Positions 1-7,849 of a stretch of 44,445 nt of DNA are shown here, piece after piece. A model generated the notes under the pieces. It searched no databases, had not been told where the DNA came from, and worked only from the letters and a program-made list of their open reading frames with translations. A program made the position numbers and the translations under genes. This stretch comes from a virus, in IMG/VR virus record IMGVR_UViG_3300044611_002685, positions 1 through 44,445 of that record, one strand, 5' to 3'. The stretch's first letter is position 1. Each line of letters opens with the position of its first letter.

Positions 1-127
1 ATTTCCGGATCGCGAAGATCAGAAGTCTGCCATTCGAACTCTTTCTGGTTGGTGGGCTTGCCACCGGTTAACCCACCGATCATGGAAAGCAGCGGGGTGT
101 CAGCGGGTGTTATATTAAATAACTGAC
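1..127. repeat. 127-bp direct terminal repeat (copy 1), circular-assembly overlap
   Basis: Bases 1-127 are identical to 44319-44445. The repeat lies inside one coding sequence, and the reading frame is restored exactly when one copy is removed. A length of 127 is a common maximum k-mer in short-read assemblers, so this is most simply an assembly overlap showing a circular or circularly permuted molecule, not a biological terminal repeat. Confidence 0.9.
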
Positions 128-179
128 CCGTATAATTCGGGAGATTAAAAGTTGTCCCTTGTCCGGTAATACCAGGCAT
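1..179 (-). CDS. Major capsid protein, N-terminal part (gene crosses the contig join)
   Basis: This is the first part of the major capsid gene. The ATG is at 179-177, behind a good ribosome site (AAAGGTGA, about 7 bases upstream). The frame is open to base 1 and continues at 44318 down to a stop at 43508, because bases 1-127 equal 44319-44445. Joined, the protein has 329 residues and begins MPGITGQGTTFNLPNY. The opening and the GGLTGG and EFEWQT segments are typical of the SU10-type capsid family (DUF5309), an HK97-fold shell protein. The gene lies directly downstream of scaffold (216-863), the usual order. The only oddity is the artificial break: the gene is intact in the circular molecule. 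Confidence 0.85.
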   Translation of the reverse strand, partial: MPGITGQGTTFNLPNYTGQLFNITPADTPLLSMIGGLTGGKPTNQKEFEWQTSDLRDPE

Positions 180-215
180 AATTTTATCACCTTTTTAGTA
201 AATTTTTTCTACCGG

Positions 216-863
216 TTAGCCGGTAGTCTTCGCAGCATAAGCCGCTTCGCGTTGTAATGAAATCGCGGTTACGTGGTCGCCATTCTTGGTGGCTTCGGCA
301 ATTCGGGTTTGTATATCAACGTCCCCGCCACCGGTGTTTGATCCACCAGATCCGCCCCACGCGCCTTGTCCGGCGCCAGCACCGGCATTTGATCCGGCAG
401 CGCCTTGTCCAGCACCTTTGTTATCACCGGAGCCCGCTCCGCCCGCGGTACCAGATCCTGCGGGATTGAAAAATTCGGGAATACCAAGCTCGGGATCTTT
501 TAATTTCCCAATGGTTGCCGTCGCTTTTTCGGGTGTGCTGAAGTCAGCATCGTCCCCCAGGTGCAGGATCGCCTTATCAATTCGATTTGGCTTTACTCCC
601 GCCTTTATCAATTCGCGATATGCAATTGACGTCTTCTCCGCTTTCCCAGCCGATTCTTTCAAAGTGGCATTTTCCCCGGTAAGGGAAGTTTTTACCGCCA
701 CCAGATCATCGTTGGTTTTCTTCAACGTTTCGAGTTCACCTTTTAGACCGGTTACTTCGCGCGTGTACTTTGCGTCGGCAGCCGATTCGGCAGCTTCACG
801 TGCCGCTTTCATATCGGCATTCCAATCTTCCAAAGAATACTCGTCGTTCTTTTTATATGGCAT
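216..863 (-). CDS. Capsid scaffolding protein
   Basis: A 215-residue protein directly upstream of the major capsid gene, the standard place for the scaffold that guides procapsid assembly and is later lost. Residues 10-80 are charged and helical (coiled-coil-like, rich in A, E, K). About residues 130-185 are a flexible Gly/Ala/Ser linker. The last 30 residues form a short amphipathic helix, as in scaffolds that bind the capsid through their C-terminus. The start ATG at 863 is preceded by a weak ribosome site (GGAGCC). No protease gene is seen nearby, so removal of the scaffold by a phage protease is not indicated. The role rests on context and architecture. Confidence 0.75.
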   Translation of the reverse strand: MPYKKNDEYSLEDWNADMKAAREAAESAADAKYTREVTGLKGELETLKKTNDDLVAVKTSLTGENATLKESAGKAEKTSIAYRELIKAGVKPNRIDKAILHLGDDADFSTPEKATATIGKLKDPELGIPEFFNPAGSGTAGGAGSGDNKGAGQGAAGSNAGAGAGQGAWGGSGGSNTGGGDVDIQTRIAEATKNGDHVTAISLQREAAYAAKTTG

Positions 864-979
864 TTTTGGCTCCAGTCCCCGTTTACCCGACGGGTGCGGT
901 TAAATTTGATTTAAGGTGCCTGGTAGACGCCCCGCTAATACCCCGGCGGGTTCGGGTTTGGCTCCTAAATCCTGCGGTT

Positions 980-1008
980 ATTTTACCACGTTTATTAGTT
1001 AAATTCAA
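980..1008 (-). promoter_or_regulatory. Putative late promoter for scaffold and capsid genes
   Basis: Read on the minus strand: TTGAAT (1008-1003), a 17-base spacer, then TAAAAT (985-980) preceded by TG at the extended -10 position. It lacks the ACC-N4-GGT operator found in the early promoters. The same TTGAAT -35 box occurs before the packaging genes (15698-15693). Confidence 0.55.
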
Positions 1009-1069
1009 AATATTAGCGCCCAGGCATGAATTAAAATATAAATTAAATAAAATTATTTTCACCAGCCGC

Positions 1070-1098
1070 TTGACAGTAACAACCGGTTGGTTTATACT
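1070..1098 (+). promoter_or_regulatory. Sigma70-type promoter with overlapping operator
   Basis: TTGACA (1070-1075), a 17-base spacer and TATACT (1093-1098). The spacer holds the most diverged copy of the shared operator, AACAACC-GGTT-GGTTTAT (1078-1095). An A+T-rich tract lies just upstream. It points at the gene starting at 1181 but first meets the hairpin at 1134-1164. Confidence 0.75.
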
Positions 1099-1133
1099 AA
1101 TGAAAATAAAATAATACCGCAGGGATTTAAATT

Positions 1134-1169
1134 AACACCGCTCAAGACCTGCCAGAGCGGTGTTTTCTT
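1134..1169 (+). terminator. Terminator-like hairpin or attenuator between promoter and gene
   Basis: AACACCGCT (1134-1142) pairs perfectly with AGCGGTGTT (1156-1164), with a 13-base loop. TTTTCTT follows, the form of an intrinsic terminator. It sits about 30 bases after the likely transcription start and before the ATG at 1181, so it would act as an attenuator or end a short RNA. Confidence 0.6.
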
Positions 1170-1180
1170 GCGTTCCCGGT

Positions 1181-1636
1181 ATGAAAAGGCGGCACAAATT
1201 GAAAAAAGAAGAAATAGAAGCCATAGTTAAAAAGCTGAACGAAACCGGCTTTGGTATGGAAATGTTCTGGGCGGACGGCTTCTACCAAGATCGCACCGGT
1301 AACCAAGCGCTGCTGCACGTTGCCCGGGTAGACGAAGGCTTGGAAATGGCGTGGATTACCTTGTTTGAGGTTGGTTACGATCAAGAATGGCGATGCGTTC
1401 ATTTTATCCACGCGGTTAAAGTAATGCCCCTGGGCGACACCGGCATAAGTATAGTAAACCCAAAAGGCACGCAGTTTGATTTTAAAGCGCTGGACGAAAC
1501 CGATATTTTAGCTATTGCTGATTGGAATATATGGCAGCAATACCGCCGCGATAATAAAAATCGCTTTGATAGTATAGACAATGAATATATTCAGCAAGGC
1601 ATAAAATACGCAATAAATTGGAAACCTAAAGAATAA
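1181..1636 (+). CDS. Hypothetical protein, lone plus-strand gene in the head module
   Basis: A protein of 151 residues from ATG 1181. A GTG at 1160 would add seven residues but lies inside the hairpin stem. No good ribosome site precedes either start. The N-terminus is basic and helical (KRRHKLKKEEIEAIVKKL), followed by an acidic, aromatic-rich body (FWADGFYQD, LADWN-like segments). I recognise no family. The gene has its own operator-controlled promoter and runs against the flanking virion genes; its stop is one base from the stop of the minor head protein gene. This is the arrangement of an inserted, separately regulated accessory gene. Function unknown; the coding call rests on a long open frame with phage-like composition. 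Confidence 0.6.
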   Translation: MKRRHKLKKEEIEAIVKKLNETGFGMEMFWADGFYQDRTGNQALLHVARVDEGLEMAWITLFEVGYDQEWRCVHFIHAVKVMPLGDTGISIVNPKGTQFDFKALDETDILAIADWNIWQQYRRDNKNRFDSIDNEYIQQGIKYAINWKPKE

Positions 1637-1637
1637 G

Positions 1638-4600
1638 TTACCTTCTGTCGGTCGGGCATTTTACAATATCCTTTACCCATCGCCCGTCCGGCAGTTTTTC
1701 TATTCCATACTTTTTAAATACTGCAATAATTTCTTCTTTTGCTTCTTGGCTGCTGGCTTTAATTTTATCGATATTATCTACCATAGAAACCGAATGTTTG
1801 AATATGGTTTCATTATGCCCCGCGTCCGCTGCGCAGTCATTCCACCCAGCATAATCGCTGCGCCGCTTACGGGTAACAAAGTCTTCTGTACAGCGTCCGA
1901 ACTCGTCGCCTTCGTATGAAATAGCGTCCATCCGCTTCAGTAATTTCTTTTTGAAATAAAACCCTTTTGAAGCTTCTGCTGGCATTCCGAACTTCCGGAT
2001 CCGGGTAAAGAAATAGCTGGCGCCGCCGGTACCGCAGTCTGGCACCGGCGACATACCGCCCACCGGCACCCCGATGCGCATTTTCTCAACGGTACTTACA
2101 AAGTTACCGTTGTTTTTCAAAATCATATCCACAAGCTCAGCCAGATCGCTTTCATCGGTTGCTGAGTGATATAATGAATAACCAGCCATTTCATAATCAA
2201 ATTGATCGTCGGGCATATCAAATCGTATAAATTCTCGGTGCCCACCACCCACACGTGGATCCAAATGCCCGTATTTATACTGCCCCGCGGGGTTATAATC
2301 GGGTAATTTAGTTACGTCCGCAACCCCTAATTTGCTATTCCAATACCCACGCATCTCGTCGATCATTTCGCTATTGGTGGCGCCGCGGGCTTCCAGGCGT
2401 GCCATCATTTGTACATAAGCGGTTTCAATATGATCCTTGGTTAAATAAGCCTGCTTATGCAAATATTGCAATTCCATATCTTCCATAGAAGCGTGCACCG
2501 CGGGGATTCCCATTTCGTCCATCTTCGCCAGCGCCTTTTGCATAATATCGTGCGATATTTCACCTTCAACACGCATTTCAAACTTACCGCTTAACGCATA
2601 CATACGGCTACGATCCATATTATCGGACACCCACGGTTTGTATACAACGGAAACCCCGTCCCCCATATCTATAGAATACTGCCAGCCTTCGGCTGCGCTT
2701 TCACCGCCGCTTGCGTGTCTTAGTATTTTTCGAATAGTTACGCCTTCCGTTTTTACATAACTTTGTCCGTTTTCTGATTTCTTTTCATCTAATGTAAACT
2801 TAGATTGTTTTACTTGATATCGCCCGCCGCCGCTATAAACTGCCCGTCCTTCATATTGAATAAAGTTTGGCATTCTATCTTTGCTGGCAATAGAAATCCG
2901 ATGGGAAAGTTCATCGATAACTTCCAAATATTCTTTTGCCATTTTTACTAAATTATCATCGCCAGGCAAGCCCGATCGAACGATCTGGGAAAGTGCGCTG
3001 CGGTGCCTGAATGCTTCGTCAAACCGGGTTGTATTAAATCTTTGCTCTTCCCGGTTTGCATTAAAGTGGCGCACAGCGTACATTATATCCTCATAAAATA
3101 CGTCCCCGGGCAATGCACCACCAGCGAACGTTTCACCAGCCATATTTCGCTGCATGAAATCCATTAATCCCCGATCATGATCCGGGCGTATTTTCAGATC
3201 GAACACCGTTGTGGGCTTTCGCGTGCGTGCGGTGCCTTTTGTGAATTCGGTATAAATTAATAGATCCTGATCCTCAACCACATTGGTATCAAATGGGATC
3301 GACTTACCTTGCGATCCCAATTTCTTAATATCGCTTATATATGGATCCCATATATTGTCCGGCGCCGCCTTCGCCACCTTCGCAGTTTTTACTTTTTTCA
3401 AGCTTTCAAAGGTAAAGTCCTCATCATTTAAAACGTCCTTATAAAACTTTTCAAAATCGGTGCGTAAACCATTTTTACGATCCAGCGCTTGTTCATAAAA
3501 TGTATTAAGTTCCGAGCCGCTTCTATACTTACTTTTTGCAAAATCTGAAATTAAATTTAAATACTGCTCGTCACTAACCGCTTCGATCTTTTCTATTGCC
3601 TTTAACGTTTCAAGCGGATCCACCTTTATCGTGCCCCGCTTTACCGCAGCGAATAATTCATTGTGCAGCGTCTGTGAATGATTTGCCCGATAAGTTATAT
3701 CCAATTTATCATTTGGAAAAAATTTAAAAGTCTGCGCCAGATCGATCTCTACCACGCGCCCGTTTGCCATACGCAGAAAGTTCCCCGCGTGCCCGTCATG
3801 GTTGGAAATTAGCCAATCCACCACATGGTGCTGCTGGATTTGTTTTATTTCTTCAACTGGGATATCAGCCAGATCAATATCATAATAATTTATTTTATCC
3901 TTCAAGCCCATCTTCATTCGCTGGATAGACCCCAATTTACCGCCCAGGGTTATTTCGCGAATTTCTACCGCGTCCGGATCAAGCAGGCGGCTTACTTTAT
4001 ACGTCATCTCGTCGGCAAGCGATAAGAAATCACGATCCACCGGCTTGAATAACCACCGGTCGCCGTTGATATCGGAATAAATATATTTTTCGTGCGCTCC
4101 ACCAAGGCTCCGGGCGTCCCCTACCAGATCAAACCAATCGTCGGGGTTGGGTTTTACATTAGCGATCCACGCTTCGTCCAGCGCCTTAAAATCGGCGACG
4201 GTAGATGATAATACCGCGGACGTCGGTGTCGGTACAACGGGCGTGTAACCGGGCACGTTTATAGAAATAACCGGGTTGGGATCCACCGATACATTTACAG
4301 GCGCCGCGGCGGTTTTGGCTTTCGCAGCCGCCTTCGCATTATCGGAATAACCCGCCACCTTCGCCGCCAGCCCGTTTGTTACCGTTTCAATTTTAGCCGG
4401 ATCCGTTTCTGACATTAACGTAATCAGGTCGTCTTTCGAAGCGAAAGCCCAGTTCTTTATTTGATTATCCTTGGCAAATTTCTTAAGATCGGTAACTTTC
4501 ATCGCCGATAACTTCGCCTGGTAAGCGGCTTTTTTATTTAATAATAAATTAGAAAAATCCCCAAGCTGCTCGGAAGTTAAGTGAATTGAATTATTTAATA

Positions 4601-6572
4601 TGGCATTACTGGATTCTTTAAAACTATCCAATAGTAATTTATACTGCCCGTAATTATTTGTATATTCCAAAAGGTCAATTATTGTCTCAAATTTTGTTAT
4701 AGTAGAATTTACCGCGTGAAGCGCCGCAGTATTAGCCGCAGCAATTGCCGCTTCTTCTGCTGCCTTAGCCGCCGCTTGCGTTGCTGCCGCCGCGTGCTTG
4801 GCATTGCTGGCATAACCCGCCACTTTAGCCGCCAGCGCTTCAGCCACATTATCTAAGGTTACAGGTGAAACCTCAGACATCAGCGTAATTAAATCGTTCT
4901 TTGACGCGAATGCCCAGTTTTTTATTTTCTTTTCTTTTGCGATCGCTTTCAGATCCGACATTTTCATGCCTTCAAGCTGGCTCTTGAATGCCATTTTTTG
5001 ATCGAATAAATTCTTAACCGCAGCTTGGTATTCATCGCTGGACGGGTGCAGGTTATTTTCCATCGCCTTTTTCGCAGCCAGGTAAGATTCCTTAAACGAC
5101 ATATAATCGCTTGCCGGTACCAACGGCACCGCGGGTATTACGGGCGCAGCGGGCACGTGTGGCGTCGGTGGCGGCAAAGTGGGCGGGTGGTACCCACCGG
5201 GTGGCAAATCGCCGTTTAAATAGGGATTTCGGTTAAGTACTACACCGCCACCGGGCTTCTTAGCCGCGTCGGTTATCGCCCGTTGCTGCGTGGGCGTTAC
5301 CGCGGTGCGTTGCTTCAGGTAATTCGGGGTTGCCATAAACTTGCGGGTTTGCACGTCCATCGCTTGGTTGTAAGGCAAATTCGGATCCGCCAGCATTTTT
5401 TCAGTTGCTGCCAGGCGCCGTTTTTCTATCCCGGCATAACGAAAGTTGCTGCCACGCAGATCCTTTAGCGGTACCGGGTTACCTTCGGGATCCTTTGCCG
5501 TCTTTTTAAAGCGCTCCCATTCTGCCTCTTTGGAAAACCCCTGCCGGGAAGCCTGCGCAAGTTCGGGGTGGTTATCACGCATCCACGCATATCGATCCCG
5601 ATCCGACATATTGATCTCGGCTTTTGTTAAAGTTGGGTATGAATCCCCAGGCGCCAATATTTCTAAAATTGCCGGGCTTATGCTGTGCATACAATGTGGG
5701 TGGAACGGAACGTCCCGGTTTAACCGCGGATATCCTTTGGCTTCGCCTTCGGTATCAAATGCAAAGACTTTGCCTTCATACATTTTACAAATAAAACACA
5801 AGGTTCCGTGGCTGCTTACTTTGTAAACGTGCTGCCCACATTGCATTAATTTGTTAGCGCTGCCTTCATTTATAGATCGCATCATACCGGTCTGGGCAGC
5901 CATTCTACCATATCGGTGCAAACTCCATTCCCGTCCGGATCGATCTACCATTCCCAGCGCCTTATCCACGCCCGCAGCCATTTGTTGCAACGGCTGCCCA
6001 CCACGTAACCTTTCTATTGCCCCGGTTCGCATTGCCCGGGCGACTTCATCGGATCCTAATCCCAACCCCAACCCGCGGGCGACTTCCTTACCGCCCAGGA
6101 CGCGAAGGTAATCATCGGCTTGGCGAAGTATTGACGTCTTGCCGTCCGGTGTAGGAATGATCCCCAGGAATTGTGCGTGCAGCCCGGCGATATCGGAAGC
6201 AAGCGCGTCTATCGCTTCTTTATTAATTCGGTTCCAGGTATTATTATCGCCTTGCTGTATATGGTAGGTGCCCGCCTGCGCCTTTAGTTCTGCCTGGGCG
6301 TTATCACCGCCCCATTGCGCAGCCAGCGGCAGCGTGGCGCCTTCCCAGGTTTGGAAGTGCACCTGTAAATCGGTAAGTTTGCTTTCTACCTGCGCCAGAA
6401 GATTTGCGGAGCGGCGTAAATTCCAATTCCCCGCTATTGCTTCCTGGGTGGCTCCCATAAGTTGCTGGCGAAGTTCTGCGTCAAGGTCAAGGTAGATCTG
6501 CGACATTGCCTTGGCTTTCTGCTCCACCCCAAATGGTGAAGGCGGGATATTTGGTAAGGTTGGTGCAGGCAT
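1638..6572 (-). CDS. Minor head (MuF/GP2-like) protein fused to a kinase-like domain and a large C-terminal region
   Basis: A 1,644-residue protein from ATG 6572; the frame is open further upstream but that part looks non-coding. Residues 1-330 resemble phage minor capsid proteins of the MuF/GP2 group, with a metal-site-like cluster (CFICKMYEGK near 257, FHPHCMHS near 291). A Pro-rich linker follows. Two SAP/HeH-like helical repeats (LK.IAK..KIKNWAFASK) lie near 535-565 and 690-720, separated by an Ala-rich stretch. About residues 820-1000 look like a HipA/PI4-kinase-like fold: GGAHEKYIY, WLFKP (lysine), catalytic-loop-like NHDGHAGNF near 925 and EIDLAQTF near 944. The last 500 residues (with GTGGASYFFTR near 1513) are unassigned. 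MuF proteins enter the capsid and can be ejected, so the kinase-like part may reach the host; that is inference. Confidence 0.75.
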   Translation of the reverse strand: MPAPTLPNIPPSPFGVEQKAKAMSQIYLDLDAELRQQLMGATQEAIAGNWNLRRSANLLAQVESKLTDLQVHFQTWEGATLPLAAQWGGDNAQAELKAQAGTYHIQQGDNNTWNRINKEAIDALASDIAGLHAQFLGIIPTPDGKTSILRQADDYLRVLGGKEVARGLGLGLGSDEVARAMRTGAIERLRGGQPLQQMAAGVDKALGMVDRSGREWSLHRYGRMAAQTGMMRSINEGSANKLMQCGQHVYKVSSHGTLCFICKMYEGKVFAFDTEGEAKGYPRLNRDVPFHPHCMHSISPAILEILAPGDSYPTLTKAEINMSDRDRYAWMRDNHPELAQASRQGFSKEAEWERFKKTAKDPEGNPVPLKDLRGSNFRYAGIEKRRLAATEKMLADPNLPYNQAMDVQTRKFMATPNYLKQRTAVTPTQQRAITDAAKKPGGGVVLNRNPYLNGDLPPGGYHPPTLPPPTPHVPAAPVIPAVPLVPASDYMSFKESYLAAKKAMENNLHPSSDEYQAAVKNLFDQKMAFKSQLEGMKMSDLKAIAKEKKIKNWAFASKNDLITLMSEVSPVTLDNVAEALAAKVAGYASNAKHAAAATQAAAKAAEEAAIAAANTAALHAVNSTITKFETIIDLLEYTNNYGQYKLLLDSFKESSNAILNNSIHLTSEQLGDFSNLLLNKKAAYQAKLSAMKVTDLKKFAKDNQIKNWAFASKDDLITLMSETDPAKIETVTNGLAAKVAGYSDNAKAAAKAKTAAAPVNVSVDPNPVISINVPGYTPVVPTPTSAVLSSTVADFKALDEAWIANVKPNPDDWFDLVGDARSLGGAHEKYIYSDINGDRWLFKPVDRDFLSLADEMTYKVSRLLDPDAVEIREITLGGKLGSIQRMKMGLKDKINYYDIDLADIPVEEIKQIQQHHVVDWLISNHDGHAGNFLRMANGRVVEIDLAQTFKFFPNDKLDITYRANHSQTLHNELFAAVKRGTIKVDPLETLKAIEKIEAVSDEQYLNLISDFAKSKYRSGSELNTFYEQALDRKNGLRTDFEKFYKDVLNDEDFTFESLKKVKTAKVAKAAPDNIWDPYISDIKKLGSQGKSIPFDTNVVEDQDLLIYTEFTKGTARTRKPTTVFDLKIRPDHDRGLMDFMQRNMAGETFAGGALPGDVFYEDIMYAVRHFNANREEQRFNTTRFDEAFRHRSALSQIVRSGLPGDDNLVKMAKEYLEVIDELSHRISIASKDRMPNFIQYEGRAVYSGGGRYQVKQSKFTLDEKKSENGQSYVKTEGVTIRKILRHASGGESAAEGWQYSIDMGDGVSVVYKPWVSDNMDRSRMYALSGKFEMRVEGEISHDIMQKALAKMDEMGIPAVHASMEDMELQYLHKQAYLTKDHIETAYVQMMARLEARGATNSEMIDEMRGYWNSKLGVADVTKLPDYNPAGQYKYGHLDPRVGGGHREFIRFDMPDDQFDYEMAGYSLYHSATDESDLAELVDMILKNNGNFVSTVEKMRIGVPVGGMSPVPDCGTGGASYFFTRIRKFGMPAEASKGFYFKKKLLKRMDAISYEGDEFGRCTEDFVTRKRRSDYAGWNDCAADAGHNETIFKHSVSMVDNIDKIKASSQEAKEEIIAVFKKYGIEKLPDGRWVKDIVKCPTDRR

Positions 6573-6578
6573 GGTTCT

Positions 6579-6584
6579 ATTATA
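6579..6584 (-). promoter_or_regulatory. Possible -10 box placing the transcript start at the minor-head-protein ATG
   Basis: TATAAT on the minus strand ends 6 bases before the ATG at 6572, and no ribosome site precedes that ATG. If used, the mRNA would be leaderless. The region 17 bases upstream (GGCATA) is a poor -35 box, so this is tentative. Confidence 0.3.
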
Positions 6585-6652
6585 CAATATCGGCGCTAAT
6601 TTATGCCAGAAAAATAAATTAAACTTTTTTTTAAAATAGTTGAAAATACCGC

Positions 6653-6681
6653 TTGACAGCATACACCGCCCGGTGTATACT
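6653..6681 (+). promoter_or_regulatory. Sigma70-type promoter with operator for the plus-strand accessory genes
   Basis: TTGACA (6653-6658), 17 bases, TATACT (6676-6681). The spacer and -10 hold ATACACCGCCCGGTGTAT (6661-6678), two 8-base arms around CC. The identical 18-mer occurs at 23068-23085. A T/A-rich tract upstream (6615-6650) may be an UP element. Confidence 0.85.
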
Positions 6682-6716
6682 ACGTTCAGCATAAAGAAAA
6701 AAGGGGAGCCAATACA

Positions 6717-6881
6717 ATGAGAGCACCGAATACAACAGTATGTAAAACTTGCGGAACACGATTTTATATTCGTAACTGCGGCACCAAAGTAGAAGGCGGA
6801 TATATATGTATGAACTGTATGCATAAAGAATTTTTAAAATTCCAAGCCATAATCGACGCAGAAAAAACGAAAAATAACTAA
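6717..6881 (+). CDS. Small zinc-ribbon protein
   Basis: 54 residues, first gene after the operator promoter. ATG 6717 lies behind AAGGGGAG. Two CxxC pairs (C9/C12 and C31/C34, with C21 between) are spaced as in a zinc ribbon, and a short charged helix ends the protein. Small zinc-ribbon proteins in early phage operons often bind nucleic acid or a host protein; no partner can be named. Too short to be found with a typical length cut-off, but the start signal and Cys pattern are convincing. Confidence 0.75.
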   Translation: MRAPNTTVCKTCGTRFYIRNCGTKVEGGYICMNCMHKEFLKFQAIIDAEKTKNN

Positions 6882-6892
6882 AATAAAAAGCA

Positions 6893-6911
6893 CCCCGGTG
6901 AAAGCCCGGGG
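6893..6911 (+). promoter_or_regulatory. Hairpin directly before the ribosome site of the next gene
   Basis: CCCCGG (6893-6898) pairs with CCGGGG (6906-6911) over a 7-base loop, followed at once by AAAGGAG and the ATG at 6925. The same element occurs at 9395-9415. There is no T-run, so it is not a terminator; it may control mRNA stability or translation. Confidence 0.5.
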
Positions 6912-6924
6912 AAAGGAGCCCGCA

Positions 6925-7107
6925 ATGGCAAACACACAAATTTTTGAAAATGCCCGCATTGAAGAATTAAAAGCAATTCTTACTAAAATGAAAGCCGAAT
7001 TGAAAAATGCCCGCGCAGCCAAGGACACCCTTATGGTAGAAATACTTACAGAAGGCATTGAAGAATTCGAAGACGAACTTGCCGAACTTGGCGAAGAGGT
7101 CAACTAA
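6925..7107 (+). CDS. Small helical acidic protein
   Basis: 60 residues from ATG 6925, behind AAAGGAG. The frame continues upstream, but that part overlaps the hairpin. The sequence is a charged heptad-like helix with an acidic end (EEFEDELAELGEE). The stop overlaps the next start (TAATGA). No family recognised. Likely expressed with its neighbours from the promoter at 6653; function unknown. Confidence 0.6.
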   Translation: MANTQIFENARIEELKAILTKMKAELKNARAAKDTLMVEILTEGIEEFEDELAELGEEVN

Positions 7108-7301
7108 TGAAAGCACGAACTTTGAAACCTTGGGTAAAGCACGCGATTCGCGAAATTTTGCAAACCCTTTGTATTTTACTTTTAGCGCTTGCCACCATAG
7201 TAAGCACTTACTTCGAATTTTTGTGGAGCGGTTACTGCTTCTCCATGCTAATAATACCCAGTATCGGGGTTATTCTTATAGACAAAATTTTTAATAAATA
7301 A
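7107..7301 (+). CDS. Small membrane protein with two transmembrane segments
   Basis: 64 residues, translationally coupled to the previous gene (TAATGA). A basic N-terminus (KARTLKPWVKHAIRE) is followed by two hydrophobic segments (about residues 18-36 and 44-59) and a basic end. The pattern suggests an inner-membrane protein with both ends in the cytoplasm. In an early accessory operon this could affect the host envelope or exclude other phages, but nothing in the sequence decides that. It is not next to the lysis genes, so a holin role is less likely. Confidence 0.6.
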   Translation: MKARTLKPWVKHAIREILQTLCILLLALATIVSTYFEFLWSGYCFSMLIIPSIGVILIDKIFNK

Positions 7302-7315
7302 AAAGGAGCCCGACG

Positions 7316-7849
7316 ATGTGTTACCACGAGCCAGCAACGAATAAGCAAAAAAATTTTATTGACCACCTTCTTGGTTGGAAGGCAATCCCCGCGGATTTCA
7401 TTGAATACAACGCCGCCACCGCCAGCCGAATGGAAGCTTCGAAGGTTATCGACACCCTTCTGAAAATGCCAAACAAAAGCCAAGCCGAAGTGGCGCCACC
7501 GGAAGCCCCGGTCACCATAGTTATCCCCAACGGGCGTTATGCCATTACCGGGGAAGACGGCACCACCGACTTTTACAAGGTAAGCAATGGCAAACCTAAT
7601 TCGAAATGGGAAGGCGTTATATTTCTTGATTTACTTACCGGAGCCCCGGGCGGCTTCGCGGAGACCCCTATAATATCCCGAGTATGCAAAAAGGTTATAC
7701 TTGGTAAAATTGCGCAGGACGTTGAGGGAGCCTGCCGCCGGTTTGGAATAGAAGTGGGCGTGTGCGGCATTTGCGGGAGCCCGCTTACTAATCCCGAAAG
7801 CATCGCTTATGGTATCGGCGCCAAGTGCCGAGAAAAGGTGGGATTCTAA
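7316..7849 (+). CDS. DUF6011-like zinc-binding protein
   Basis: 177 residues from ATG 7316, behind AAAGGAG. The N-terminus (ATNKQKNFIDHLLGWK) resembles a small helical domain common in phage DNA-metabolism proteins. The C-terminus has C150xxC153, then LTNPESIAYGIGAKC171, the pattern of DUF6011, a small zinc-binding domain found in phage and bacterial proteins of unknown role. The middle (residues 67-130) looks like a beta-rich domain. It overlaps the next gene by one base (TAATGA). A nucleic-acid-related role is plausible but not shown. Confidence 0.65.
   Translation: MCYHEPATNKQKNFIDHLLGWKAIPADFIEYNAATASRMEASKVIDTLLKMPNKSQAEVAPPEAPVTIVIPNGRYAITGEDGTTDFYKVSNGKPNSKWEGVIFLDLLTGAPGGFAETPIISRVCKKVILGKIAQDVEGACRRFGIEVGVCGICGSPLTNPESIAYGIGAKCREKVGF

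Larger units (their letters stand above)
864..1180. other. Divergent intergenic region between scaffold and the plus-strand gene at 1181
   Basis: 317 bases without a gene. It holds a minus-strand promoter for scaffold and capsid (980-1008), an operator-type plus-strand promoter (1070-1098), and a terminator-like hairpin (1134-1169). Bases 1020-1065 are strongly A+T-rich and could act as an upstream promoter element. The scaffold leader (about 974 to 864) is G+C-rich and may fold, but I see no named element in it. Confidence 0.7.

Noticed and set aside
286-903. Long plus-strand open frame opposite the scaffold gene
   Set aside because: Composition is Pro-rich and low-complexity, as expected for the complement of a Gly/Ala-rich gene; no ribosome site fits.
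6573-6824. N-terminal extension of the minor head protein to 6824
   Set aside because: The extra 84 residues overlap an operator promoter and the opposite zinc-ribbon gene and look non-coding; ATG 6572 begins a phage-like protein.
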